Assembly (NCBI GenBank): GCA_937950315.1
Contig: CALFDU010000010.1
Span: 1 to 34,670 of the forward strand
DNA from: an uncultured Saprospiraceae bacterium
Lineage (GTDB): Bacteria; Bacteroidota; Bacteroidia; Chitinophagales; Saprospiraceae
Length of the DNA stretch: 34,670 nt
Reading direction: 5' to 3'
Notes under the pieces: generated by a model
Told to the model about the DNA's origin: nothing
What the model saw: only the letters and a program-made list of their open reading frames with translations
The model's database searches: none
Shown here: positions 1 to 7,661 of the stretch, piece after piece
How positions within the stretch are numbered: position 1 is the first letter of the stretch
Layout: every line of letters begins with the position of its first letter
Made by a program: the position numbers and the translations under genes

Positions 1-1209
1 GGAGATGTGGTTGATAATAGCATCTGCTTTTTTAATATTCATAGAAGCAGCTACTGTCATCAGGTCACTATGACCAATATTTTTCCTTTTGCCATTTACA
101 CTTAGTGCGTGTTGACTCACCCACATACTGTCTGGCCGGTAAGCATGGCAAAGGTCATACGCTTTAGACAATTCCCATTTTTGATTTTGCTTTAACGTAA
201 AGGCGAAGTTCTTGGTATGGTCATCACAATTTCTACTTGCTACATTGAAGACCATTCGTCTAAACATTTGTTCGGCTTGAAGATAAGGTAGTCTGAGTTT
301 CCTCATGGTTTGAAATAGTTGTTCGTAACTAAAGCTGGTCACTTCGTTGAAGTCAAAGTGTTCCATTGCACAGAACGTTTGAACGTGGTGTTTAGTATGA
401 GCACCGTCTCTGTCAAATCTTTTCGTCATGAAGTGAGCTCGGCCATTTTCTTCGAGGAGCATGGAGTCCATCATATCAATGCCACAAGCCGTTGCCATAT
501 CATAATATGCCATCTCAACTCTTCCATAACCAGTACTGCTTCCAAATTGAGCATCACTTACACCATCTAACTTGATCAACCATTGTTCGAAACCCTCTGG
601 AGTTTGTCCTTGCCCCGATTTGATTTCCTGTGTCTTCTCATTGTATGCGATGACAGCTTTGGGTCTGGCACCACCAGCGGAGGTCCCTATCTTCAAAATA
701 TCCTTCATCGCTTCCAATTCATTCTCTGCAAAATTTGTTTGAAAGCTTGTGCGTGTTTGAAGCATTTGTTGAGCGACATCGATCAAGCTCGTTATTTCGA
801 CATCAAAGACATCCGGTGTTTTCATAAATTGGGCCGGCTCAAATTCTAAAGCACCCATTCCTCTCAATCCTATAAAGCACAAAGTCTCCACTGGATTCAT
901 ACTATTTGCTTGCCTTCCATTTTGTGCAAGCCAGGCTTTGATCAGTTGGTTTCCATATTTATCAGGAAGTACGTCTGCCAACAAACCAGGAAGTCCTTTG
1001 AAGGTGTTGTATGCTTCTTCTTTGGCACGTAATTCAGGAAAACTGTAAATATTTTTATTGCCAGTCAATGGCATTTTCAGTGGAGCCAACTCCCAGCCGT
1101 TTTTGAGGTATACATCATCGTATTGGAAACTTGCCAATTGATTCTCTTCATCCCAAGCAACGGCACCAACCAGTTTGTCCCAAATTTTTACAAACGCGGT
1201 TGTGATCAT
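1..1209 (-). CDS. hipA: HipA-type serine/threonine kinase toxin, C-terminus cut by window edge
   Basis: The minus strand is open for 403 codons from an ATG at 1209 to the window edge; the family is usually about 410-450 residues, so only a short C-terminal piece is missing. Seen in the translation: a glycine-rich loop GTSAGGARPKA near residue 177, as in Bacteroidota HipA proteins, and a catalytic loop CDDHTKNF whose first Asp (about residue 329) aligns with the catalytic Asp of E. coli HipA, followed by a YDL motif resembling the metal-binding Asp segment. HipA kinases phosphorylate glutamyl-tRNA synthetase in E. coli; the target here is unknown. The start codon shares one base with the stop of the HTH gene upstream (TAATG), which suggests translational coupling as in hipBA pairs. 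Family assignment is firm; toxin activity is inferred. Confidence 0.88.
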   Translation of the reverse strand, partial: MITTAFVKIWDKLVGAVAWDEENQLASFQYDDVYLKNGWELAPLKMPLTGNKNIYSFPELRAKEEAYNTFKGLPGLLADVLPDKYGNQLIKAWLAQNGRQANSMNPVETLCFIGLRGMGALEFEPAQFMKTPDVFDVEITSLIDVAQQMLQTRTSFQTNFAENELEAMKDILKIGTSAGGARPKAVIAYNEKTQEIKSGQGQTPEGFEQWLIKLDGVSDAQFGSSTGYGRVEMAYYDMATACGIDMMDSMLLEENGRAHFMTKRFDRDGAHTKHHVQTFCAMEHFDFNEVTSFSYEQLFQTMRKLRLPYLQAEQMFRRMVFNVASRNCDDHTKNFAFTLKQNQKWELSKAYDLCHAYRPDSMWVSQHALSVNGKRKNIGHSDLMTVAASMNIKKADAIINHIS

Positions 1210-1574
1210 TACCAGTCAGATTCTTGAGCTTCAAAATCTTTGTTATCTCTTTTGTCTGTTTTATGGCGTGCTCGATATCGTTTTTTCTGATCCATCTCAG
1301 CCAAAAGCATCGGGCTTATCTGGCGCTGAACTTTAAAACCCTCTAAAACTGTCAACTTATCTAACACTCTAAGTACTTGTATTAAACTTGCAAGATTGAC
1401 TTTCTGTCCTCTCTCAAGAAGGCTTAGGGTCGATCTACTGATCCCTGCGGCTTCAGATACTTCTCCTTGCGTCATATTCTGATCAAGCCTGTGATGCTTG
1501 ATGAATGTACCTATCAAATTACTGATGGCAATATCACTCATCGAGTGCCAATTAATGTATGAATTATTACTCAT
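1209..1574 (-). CDS. hipB: HipB-like XRE-family antitoxin/repressor
   Basis: A 121-residue protein with a helix-turn-helix of the Cro/CI (XRE) type at about residues 18-72: TQGEVSEAAGISRSTLSLLE is the recognisable helix pair. The C-terminal third is basic and charged (KKRYRARHKTDKRD), probably a flexible tail. It directly precedes hipA and overlaps it by one base, the usual antitoxin-first order. In hipBA systems HipB binds and neutralises HipA and represses the operon through palindromic sites. A matching pair of inverted half-sites flanks the predicted promoter upstream. An internal Met at residue 12 is an alternative start. Role is inferred from context plus fold. Confidence 0.85.
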   Translation of the reverse strand: MSNNSYINWHSMSDIAISNLIGTFIKHHRLDQNMTQGEVSEAAGISRSTLSLLERGQKVNLASLIQVLRVLDKLTVLEGFKVQRQISPMLLAEMDQKKRYRARHKTDKRDNKDFEAQESDW

Positions 1575-1585
1575 TAATAATAGAA

Positions 1586-1673
1586 TTATGGTTTAATGCG
1601 TATTATTTCATAAAATATATAATATTAAGGAGATTGTCAAGATATGAATGAAAAATACCTCAATAAACCATAA
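1586..1673. repeat. Inverted repeat flanking the hipBA promoter
   Basis: TTATGGTTTA at 1586-1595 recurs as its exact complement TAAACCATAA at 1664-1673, 68 bases away. One arm lies between the promoter and the hipB start, the other upstream of the -33 element. This arrangement fits a pair of half-sites for an autoregulating HTH antitoxin, though the sequence differs from the E. coli HipB operator. The region is AT-rich, so chance is possible. Confidence 0.35.
1612..1640 (-). promoter_or_regulatory. Predicted hipBA promoter
   Basis: On the minus strand TTG (complement of 1638-1640, part of TTGACA) is followed after 18 bases by TATATTTT (complement of 1612-1619), one base off the Bacteroidota -7 consensus TAnnTTTG. 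The predicted start of transcription would leave a leader of about 30 bases before the hipB ATG. Confidence 0.45.
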
Positions 1674-1706
1674 ATTAATTTATAATGCATCAAAAGTCAT
1701 ACATAA

Positions 1707-2984
1707 TTAACCAATGTATTCAAGCAGGCCTATTATCCCATTATAGGAAATAATACAAGCAAATAACAAGGCCGCGTACAATCCTGCCATAACCAAAGGA
1801 TGTGTACGGTGATTTTTCATCACATCTGCTCTTCTCAGCATTAAAATAATTCCAATTATTACAGCTGGAAGGACAAATACATTGAATACTTGCGATAGAA
1901 TCTGCATTTCAATAGGATTGGCACCAAAGATTGGGACAATAAGTGCAACCAAACAGGCGATAAAAGTTATGATGCGAAACTGAGTAGAATTGGTATCTAA
2001 TTCGCCAGATTGGTAATCAGCCAATAAAAGAGGTGCAATCAACAAGCAGGGGAAAATAGAAGACAAACCAGCACTCAATGTTCCAAAAAAGAAAATACTG
2101 ACTGCAAATTTACCTGCTACAGGCTCTAGTGTGTTGGCCATATCTAAAACATGACTTACTGATTTACCAGAGTTGAACAGGGCTCCATGAGCAACCGCCA
2201 TGATGGCACCACTAATAACAAAGACCAAGAAAGCTGCCATGATCGCATCATTTCGTTGGTGCTTTAACTTTTCGATGGTCCACCCTTTTCCTTTGATAAA
2301 AAGAGGACGAGACAAGAAAGTAGCGGCTGCCATGGTGGTTCCCACAAATGCTGCCACCATCATATTCCCACCGGGTACTTGCGGTATCGAAGGAATTAAA
2401 CCCATCACTACTTCACTTGGTAGAGGATGAATTAGAAATAGGGAAACAATAAATGAGAGTCCCATTATTGAAACAAAAAGAATCAGGATTTTTTCGAAGA
2501 AAGTATATTTGCCTACGAGCATTATAAGATAGAATATTGAAATAATCGCAATGGCTATTCCTAGAACAATTGCATACTGATTGTCAGCTAAACTTGGAAA
2601 ATTTAAAGCGAGTAATTCGAATATAATGTTGGAGGAAATACCTAAAATTCCCATAAGCGAATTCCATTGCCCAAAGGTTATTCCTAGTATGATGAGTATG
2701 GCCAGGAATTTTCCACCACGCAAATGTTTTTTAAAACCATAGAGTGCTGTTTCACCAGAGATTAAAGCATAATTACCGTAGGCGTACATTAACACTCCTG
2801 AGAAAATGCAGCTGATCAACAGCACCCAAAGCAGTTGCATACCATACCTACTTCCTGCCACAATCATAGAAGTTACACTTCCTGTTCCAATGGTATAACC
2901 AATGGCAAAAACACCTGGGCCAAATGCCAGAATGATTGCTAAAATTTTTCGAATGAGAGATTTATTCTTTACAACTTCAGACAT
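1707..2984 (-). CDS. Divergent Nramp-family membrane transporter lacking the metal-site motifs
   Basis: A polytopic protein of 425 residues from the ATG at 2984; a GTG ten codons upstream (3014) is an alternative start. The TM1-TM2 segment (GPGVFAIGY..., AGSRYGMQLLWV) aligns with Nramp/MntH proteins. Canonical Nramps carry DPGN in TM1 and MPHN in TM6 to bind Mn or Fe. Here the TM1 position reads GTGS and the TM6 position reads approximately AAAT (GTTMAAATFL), so the Asp, Asn and Met ligands are all absent. It is the last gene after KDG kinase and KDPG aldolase on the same strand, about 100 bases behind the aldolase. The family fold is well supported; the substrate is unknown and is unlikely to be a simple Mn/Fe import role. 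It may carry a sugar acid or another ion. Confidence 0.75.
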   Translation of the reverse strand: MSEVVKNKSLIRKILAIILAFGPGVFAIGYTIGTGSVTSMIVAGSRYGMQLLWVLLISCIFSGVLMYAYGNYALISGETALYGFKKHLRGGKFLAILIILGITFGQWNSLMGILGISSNIIFELLALNFPSLADNQYAIVLGIAIAIISIFYLIMLVGKYTFFEKILILFVSIMGLSFIVSLFLIHPLPSEVVMGLIPSIPQVPGGNMMVAAFVGTTMAAATFLSRPLFIKGKGWTIEKLKHQRNDAIMAAFLVFVISGAIMAVAHGALFNSGKSVSHVLDMANTLEPVAGKFAVSIFFFGTLSAGLSSIFPCLLIAPLLLADYQSGELDTNSTQFRIITFIACLVALIVPIFGANPIEMQILSQVFNVFVLPAVIIGIILMLRRADVMKNHRTHPLVMAGLYAALLFACIISYNGIIGLLEYIG

Positions 2985-3089
2985 GATAGGATTATTAACT
3001 TCTCTCACAAACACAAAGAAAGATCCGCTGATTGTCAGAGAAAGTAAGTCAAAAAATATATGGCTCCTTCACATAGTTGAAGGAATAAA

Positions 3090-3749
3090 TTACTTTTTAA
3101 GCTCCGAGATTAGTTGAAGTGTATTGGATACTCTTTTGGTAAGTTCTTCAAAATCTCTGTTGGCAACAAGATCTTTAGAAATGAGTTTTGAACCCATTCC
3201 TACACACACTGCGCCAGCTCCAAACCACCCTTTTAGGTTTTCTTCTTCAAGCGTAACTCCACCAGTGGGCATGACTTTGGTCCAAGGCTGAGGAGCAATG
3301 ATTGATTTAATAAAATTAGGACCATATACGCTTCCAGGAAAAAGTTTTACAACTTCGCAACCCAATTCTTCTGCTGTGCAAATTTCAGTAAGCGTAGCAC
3401 AACCAGGAGCCCATAAGATTTTACGTCGATTACAGGCAATGGCAATATCTTTTCTAAAAGCAGGAGTGACCACAAATGAGGCACCGCATTGCATATACAA
3501 TGAGGCAGATGCAGCATCCGTTACGGAACCAACCCCCAACACCATTCCAGGAAGTTCTTTAGCGCAATATTTATTCAATTCGGAAAACACCTCATGGGCA
3601 TAGGTTCCTCTATTGGTAAACTCTAGTAATCTTGCTCCACCATCATAACAAGCCTTCACTACTTGTTTGCATACTTCAATATCTGAATGATAAAACAAGG
3701 GCACCATGCCTTGCTCCTCCATTAATTGTACTACACCAATTCTATCCAT
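3090..3749 (-). CDS. eda: KDPG aldolase (2-dehydro-3-deoxy-phosphogluconate aldolase)
   Basis: A class I aldolase that splits KDPG into pyruvate and glyceraldehyde-3-phosphate. At 219 residues it has the normal size for the family. Visible residues: Glu43 and Arg47 in LLEFTNRG (E45/R49 in E. coli Eda) and the Schiff-base Lys135 in CEVVKLFPGS; a phosphate-binding PTGGV lies near 161-165. It follows the KDG kinase gene by six bases, so the two are almost certainly cotranscribed and catalyse consecutive steps. Related enzymes also cleave 4-hydroxy-2-oxoglutarate, but the neighbouring kinase points to KDPG. Confidence 0.93.
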   Translation of the reverse strand: MDRIGVVQLMEEQGMVPLFYHSDIEVCKQVVKACYDGGARLLEFTNRGTYAHEVFSELNKYCAKELPGMVLGVGSVTDAASASLYMQCGASFVVTPAFRKDIAIACNRRKILWAPGCATLTEICTAEELGCEVVKLFPGSVYGPNFIKSIIAPQPWTKVMPTGGVTLEEENLKGWFGAGAVCVGMGSKLISKDLVANRDFEELTKRVSNTLQLISELKK

Positions 3750-3755
3750 AGTTGA

Positions 3756-4790
3756 TTATCTTGAAACACGCCCACTTTTATCACCTGACATCAGCTTCTC
3801 AACTTCGTCGATGGTAACAAGATTGGCGTCGCCTTTTATTGTATGTTTAAGACAAGATGCTGCTACTGCAAAATTTAATGCATCTTGATCATTATTATAA
3901 GTTAGCAAACCATAAATCAAGCCAGCCATAAAACTATCTCCTCCTCCTACTCTATCAACGATGTGTGTAATTTCGTAAGACGGTGCTTTAAACAATTCAG
4001 AACCGTCATAAAGTACACCTGTCCAAGAGTTATGCGACGCTGAAATCGAACCTCTTAACGTGGTGATTACTTTTTTAGCTCGAGGAAACATTTCTTGCAA
4101 TTGCTTTAAAACAGAAAGGTATGCTTCTCCATCTACTGAATCTCCATGAGTCACATCAACACCAGTCGGATGTAAGCCAAAATGCTTTTCAGCATCTTCT
4201 TCATTTCCTAAAATAACATCACATCCTTCAACCAATGCAGGCATTACTTCGCCTGGCGTCTTTCCATACTTCCACAATTTCTTACGATAATTAAGATCTG
4301 TGGAAACGGTAACACCCATTTTATTGGCTGTCTTTATTGCTTCCAAGCAAGCATCTGCTGCACCTTGAGAAAGGGCCGGAGTAATACCAGTCCAATGGAA
4401 CCAATCTGCATCTTTGAAGACTGCTTCCCAGTCAATCATTCCTGCTTCTATCGTAGCCATTGCAGATTCTGCACGATCATAAATAACTTTACTACCTCTA
4501 CTTACGGCTCCCGTTTCCAAAAAGTAAATACCCAATCGATTTCCTTCACGTAAAACAAATTCTGTATTCACATTTCTCTTACGCAATTCCATAATGGCAC
4601 ATTCGCCAATATCATTTTTGGGTATTCTTGAAACAAAGGTACTTTGCAAACCATAGTTTGCCAGAGATACAGCGACATTGCTTTCTCCCCCTCCATAAAT
4701 TACATCAAATTGGTTGGCCTGCGAAAACCGTTTGAATCCAGGAGGGCTCAAACGAAGCATGATTTCTCCAAATGTTACAATTTTTTTCAT
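3756..4790 (-). CDS. kdgK: 2-dehydro-3-deoxygluconate (KDG) kinase, PfkB family
   Basis: Phosphorylates KDG to KDPG with ATP in the cytoplasm. The 344-residue protein has the PfkB/ribokinase layout: an N-terminal sugar-binding glycine motif YGGGESNVAVSLA (about 32-44), an internal STDLNYRKKLW segment typical of KDG kinases, and the C-terminal signature DRVGGGDSFMAG with catalytic base Asp285. The usual GAGD anion-hole motif is GGGD here, a common variant. It starts a probable kdgK-eda(-Nramp) unit with its own predicted promoter. Substrate is inferred from motif and from the aldolase next door; fructokinase is a less likely alternative. Confidence 0.92.
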   Translation of the reverse strand: MKKIVTFGEIMLRLSPPGFKRFSQANQFDVIYGGGESNVAVSLANYGLQSTFVSRIPKNDIGECAIMELRKRNVNTEFVLREGNRLGIYFLETGAVSRGSKVIYDRAESAMATIEAGMIDWEAVFKDADWFHWTGITPALSQGAADACLEAIKTANKMGVTVSTDLNYRKKLWKYGKTPGEVMPALVEGCDVILGNEEDAEKHFGLHPTGVDVTHGDSVDGEAYLSVLKQLQEMFPRAKKVITTLRGSISASHNSWTGVLYDGSELFKAPSYEITHIVDRVGGGDSFMAGLIYGLLTYNNDQDALNFAVAASCLKHTIKGDANLVTIDEVEKLMSGDKSGRVSR

Positions 4791-4814
4791 TTATCTTTTC
4801 TATCCATATTTATA

Positions 4815-4929
4815 AAAGGCTGGCCAAAAAATAGTTTAAAGTACTTACCAAATATAATTTAGGAGTTGAACAAACTCTCAAATTCTACTTATCCGAATAC
4901 TTTAGATTTCAATTCTTTGGACAGCCTTT
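4815..4929. repeat. Imperfect inverted repeat around the kdgK promoter
   Basis: AAAGGCTGGCC at 4815-4825 and GGACAGCCTTT at 4919-4929 are complementary at 10 of 11 positions and sit on either side of the predicted kdgK promoter. They could be paired operator half-sites or a long-range RNA stem; no further support is visible. Confidence 0.25.
4849..4856 (-). promoter_or_regulatory. Predicted -7 element for kdgK-eda
   Basis: The minus strand reads TATATTTG, a perfect match to the Bacteroidota -7 consensus TAnnTTTG, 59 bases before the kdgK ATG. A TTTG lies 22 bases upstream, slightly farther than the usual 19-20. It lies in the 169-base gap after the SDR gene, suggesting kdgK and eda have their own start. 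Confidence 0.4.
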
Positions 4930-4959
4930 ATTATTTATTAGCCAATTGATTAGCTATAA

Positions 4960-5718
4960 TTATATTCCCAAAGCTTGACCACCACCAATCTGGATTGTCT
5001 CTGCAGTCAAGAACGCAGCATCTTTGCTCGCTAGGAAAGAAACTACACCAGCGACATCTTCTGGTTGCCCCAATCTCTTCAACATAATGTTGTTGGCCCA
5101 TGAAGCAAAAACTTCAGGCTTGGTTGATTTTATTTGCTTGTGGAAATCGGTATCGATGGTACCAGGAGAAACAGCGTTTACTCTGATTCCATATTCCGCC
5201 AAGTCTTTTGCCAAAGCTCTTGTGATTGTATGAACGGCAGCTTTTGAAGTACCGTAAATTCCTGCACCAGGTCCACCGGCATTCCAACCTGCGTTTGATG
5301 TATAGTTTATAATTGTAGAATTCTCTCCTTTTTTAAGAAAAGGGATAGCAGCTCTAGATGCAAAGAAAACCGAATCCAAATTCAAAGCCATTACATTTCT
5401 GTAAAACTCAGTGGTCATTACCTCAAATCTTGATCTACCACCTAAACCACCTGCGTTGTTAACCAACACATCAATTCTTCCATATTTCTCTCCTACTTTT
5501 TTTACGTTCTCAGTTACGGCTTCTTCATTGGTTACATCAAAGCCATAATATTCAGCATCAATACCATCCGCCTTAAATCCTTCTACAACTTCTGCTCCTT
5601 TTTCATGATTTATTCCATTGACAATTACAGTAAACCCATCATGTCCTAATCTTTTGGCAACTTCGTATCCAATTCCGCTTGTGGCTCCGGTTACTATTGC
5701 TACTTTTCCTTTATTCAT
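4960..5718 (-). CDS. SDR-family reductase, probable DEH (4-deoxy-5-hexoseulose uronate) reductase
   Basis: A classical short-chain dehydrogenase of 252 residues. Visible: the cofactor loop TGATSGIG (10-17), NNAG (87-90), and the catalytic set Ser141, Tyr155 and Lys159 in YGTSK. The family is too broad for substrate calls from motifs alone. Within a KdgF-MFS-SDR-KdgK-Eda cluster, the known alginate loci of marine Bacteroidota use an SDR at this place to reduce DEH to KDG with NAD(P)H. In pectin pathways the homologous position is KduD, but its partner isomerase KduI is not in the window. It lies 23 bases after the MFS gene and ends the kdgF operon. Confidence 0.78.
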   Translation of the reverse strand: MNKGKVAIVTGATSGIGYEVAKRLGHDGFTVIVNGINHEKGAEVVEGFKADGIDAEYYGFDVTNEEAVTENVKKVGEKYGRIDVLVNNAGGLGGRSRFEVMTTEFYRNVMALNLDSVFFASRAAIPFLKKGENSTIINYTSNAGWNAGGPGAGIYGTSKAAVHTITRALAKDLAEYGIRVNAVSPGTIDTDFHKQIKSTKPEVFASWANNIMLKRLGQPEDVAGVVSFLASKDAAFLTAETIQIGGGQALGI

Positions 5719-5741
5719 TTTAATACAAAATTTTGTTTGTT

Positions 5742-7046
5742 TTACGAATTTGTTTCTACTAACCTTACTTTTTTAATAAAAAAGAAAATTGCTAAAACTC
5801 CCAGTACTACCGAGACTGTAATAGCAATAAATGCTGGTGTATATGAGCCTCCTTCTGTAATTTCACCAATAAACCAGTTCATGATTATTGGAGAAGCGGC
5901 AGCAACTGTTCCAGCTAAGCCTGCTAAGGTACCAACTGATGGACCCTTAAACAAATCACTTGAGAGAGTTTGTATATTTCCAATGGCAAATTGGAACCCA
6001 AACAAAGCCAATCCGGCCAAATAGATGAAAGTCATATAGTTAGAATCATTGACAAATAGAATAATTGAGACAAAGCCTATTACAATTAATAGAGCACCCA
6101 ACACAATACTTGTCTTTCTTCCTGTATCAACCGATGTCTTTTTTATGATCGCTTCAGTAAATAATCCACCTAAAATTCCTCCTGCTGCAGCCATCAAATA
6201 AGAAATCCACATTGTATTTCCAATTTCTTCAATGCTAAGTCCAAACTTAGAATTAAGATAAATAGGCATCCATCCTGCAAAAAACCACCAAATAGGTTCT
6301 ATAAAAAATCTACAAAATAAAATACCCCATGGTTGCTTGTAGCTTAGAATCTGCGATACGCTTAAACTTTTTTCGTCTTGATCGGTAGCTACATTGTTGT
6401 TTTCGATTCTATCATTGAGAATCAAATCTCTTTCTTCTTCTGTAATCCAAGGGTGATCTTCTGGTTTTGCCTTATTGATGATAAACCATGGAATTACCCA
6501 TAACAAACCAACTGCACCTAAGATGATATAAGTAGATTTCCATCCAAATTGCGCATAAAGATATACAATAATGACTGGAGCTATCACATTCCCGATCGAG
6601 GCTCCTGAGTTAAATATCCCTTGAGCCAAGGCACGTTGCTTAACCGGAAACCATTCTCCATTATTTTTTACGGCACCTGGCCAAAGACCCGCTTCACCCA
6701 ATCCGAGCAAACCACGAGCTACTGCCAACGAACCAAAACCTCTTGCCAGTGCATGAAATCCTGCCGCTGCTGACCAAACTACAATGGAAAGAACGAATCC
6801 AATTCGAGTTCCAATCTGATCATATAATTTTCCAGAGAGAAATTTACTTAAAGCATAGGTGACCATGAATATATTTAACATCCATGCATAGTCAGATTTA
6901 TCCATTCCAAGGTCTTTACCCATATCTGGCCATAATAATGCAAATGCTGTTCTATCTATGTAATTAATTACAGTGGCTAAAAATATCAATCCAATAATCC
7001 ACCACCTAAGACCGTTTACCTTTTTACCGACAGTTATACTGGCCAT
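5742..7046 (-). CDS. MFS transporter of the anion:cation symporter type, probable uronate importer
   Basis: A 434-residue, 12-segment major facilitator. The NYIDR motif in TM1, the DQIGTR loop between TM2 and TM3 and the GLGEAGLWPG segment of TM4 are typical of the ACS family that contains ExuT and galactarate, glucarate and DEH carriers. It starts 13 bases inside the end of the cupin gene, so the two are translated from one message. The likely substrate is the monomeric uronate DEH released in the periplasm, delivered to the SDR encoded next. Family is clear; substrate rests on context. Confidence 0.85.
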   Translation of the reverse strand: MASITVGKKVNGLRWWIIGLIFLATVINYIDRTAFALLWPDMGKDLGMDKSDYAWMLNIFMVTYALSKFLSGKLYDQIGTRIGFVLSIVVWSAAAGFHALARGFGSLAVARGLLGLGEAGLWPGAVKNNGEWFPVKQRALAQGIFNSGASIGNVIAPVIIVYLYAQFGWKSTYIILGAVGLLWVIPWFIINKAKPEDHPWITEEERDLILNDRIENNNVATDQDEKSLSVSQILSYKQPWGILFCRFFIEPIWWFFAGWMPIYLNSKFGLSIEEIGNTMWISYLMAAAGGILGGLFTEAIIKKTSVDTGRKTSIVLGALLIVIGFVSIILFVNDSNYMTFIYLAGLALFGFQFAIGNIQTLSSDLFKGPSVGTLAGLAGTVAAASPIIMNWFIGEITEGGSYTPAFIAITVSVVLGVLAIFFFIKKVRLVETNS

Positions 7047-7423
7047 GATTCTAAATCTAATTGTTCGTGTCCTAAGAAATCTTCTCTTGCAGGACTAAAT
7101 ACATCAATTAAGATTCCAGGAACCTTGCACACACAACCGTGCATAATATGTGGTGGAATATAAAACGAGTCTCCTTTTTTTATCATACGAATGTCATCAC
7201 CGATGGTCATCTCAAACTCTCCTTCCGCTACATACGTTACTTGCGAATGGTAATGCTTGTGTAGTTGACCAATGGCTCCTACCTCAAATTTTGCTTTTAC
7301 CAACATGATTTTTCCATCATGTCCCATTACTTGTCTGGTGATTCCACCACCCACATCTTCCCAAGGAGTTTCTGTATCTATAAAATATTCTTTAGTTGGT
7401 TTGATCTCGTCGTGTAGAGCCAT
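7034..7423 (-). CDS. kdgF: KdgF-like cupin, unsaturated uronate to DEH/DKI conversion
   Basis: A 129-residue single-domain cupin. KdgF enzymes open the 4,5-unsaturated monouronate produced by lyases to the linear ketone used by alginate and pectin pathways. Metal-ligand candidates are His55, His57 and Gln61 in HKHYHSQ and His95 in PHIMHG. The C-terminal DVFSPAR places Asp107, Phe109 and Arg113 with the same spacing as the Asp102/Phe104/Arg108 catalytic trio reported for KdgF. It has no signal peptide, so it acts in the cytoplasm if that is correct. It heads the cupin-MFS-SDR unit downstream of the susD terminator. Confidence 0.85.
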   Translation of the reverse strand: MALHDEIKPTKEYFIDTETPWEDVGGGITRQVMGHDGKIMLVKAKFEVGAIGQLHKHYHSQVTYVAEGEFEMTIGDDIRMIKKGDSFYIPPHIMHGCVCKVPGILIDVFSPAREDFLGHEQLDLESWPV

Positions 7424-7546
7424 TCTGAAGTTTTGTTTTTAATTTAAGTACATTGTTAGGCGCACGAATAAATTGAACCTAATACGATAAAATAAATAAT
7501 AAAATTTTCCACAAATAATATGTAATAGTAAGAATAATTTGAACAC

Positions 7547-7602
7547 TTTATACTCAAAAATCGAAATAGGTGCCTCGAAAGGCACCTATTATCGAGTATA
7601 AA
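7547..7602. terminator. Strong bidirectional-looking hairpin between susD and kdgF
   Basis: A perfect 11-bp stem, AATAGGTGCCT (7565-7575) with AGGCACCTATT (7580-7590), closes a four-base loop. A second pair of 9-base arms, TTTATACTC (7547-7555) and GAGTATAAA (7594-7602), encloses it. Read on the minus strand the inner stem is followed by TCGATTTTTG, and on the plus strand by a run of A. It lies just after the susD stop and is the only clear hairpin terminator in the locus. Confidence 0.75.
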
Positions 7603-7661
7603 AAAACTATTAACTTATCTACTAACTTCTATTAAATTTCATCCATCAAGATCTAATGCTA

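Noticed and set aside
319-849. Plus-strand open frames of 83 and 88 codons
   Set aside because: They lie opposite hipA, whose minus-strand frame carries clear kinase motifs.
2984-3014. GTG start adding ten residues to the Nramp homologue
   Set aside because: The extra residues (MFVREVNNPI) do not resemble the family N-terminus, whereas the ATG at 2984 gives a normal cytoplasmic start.
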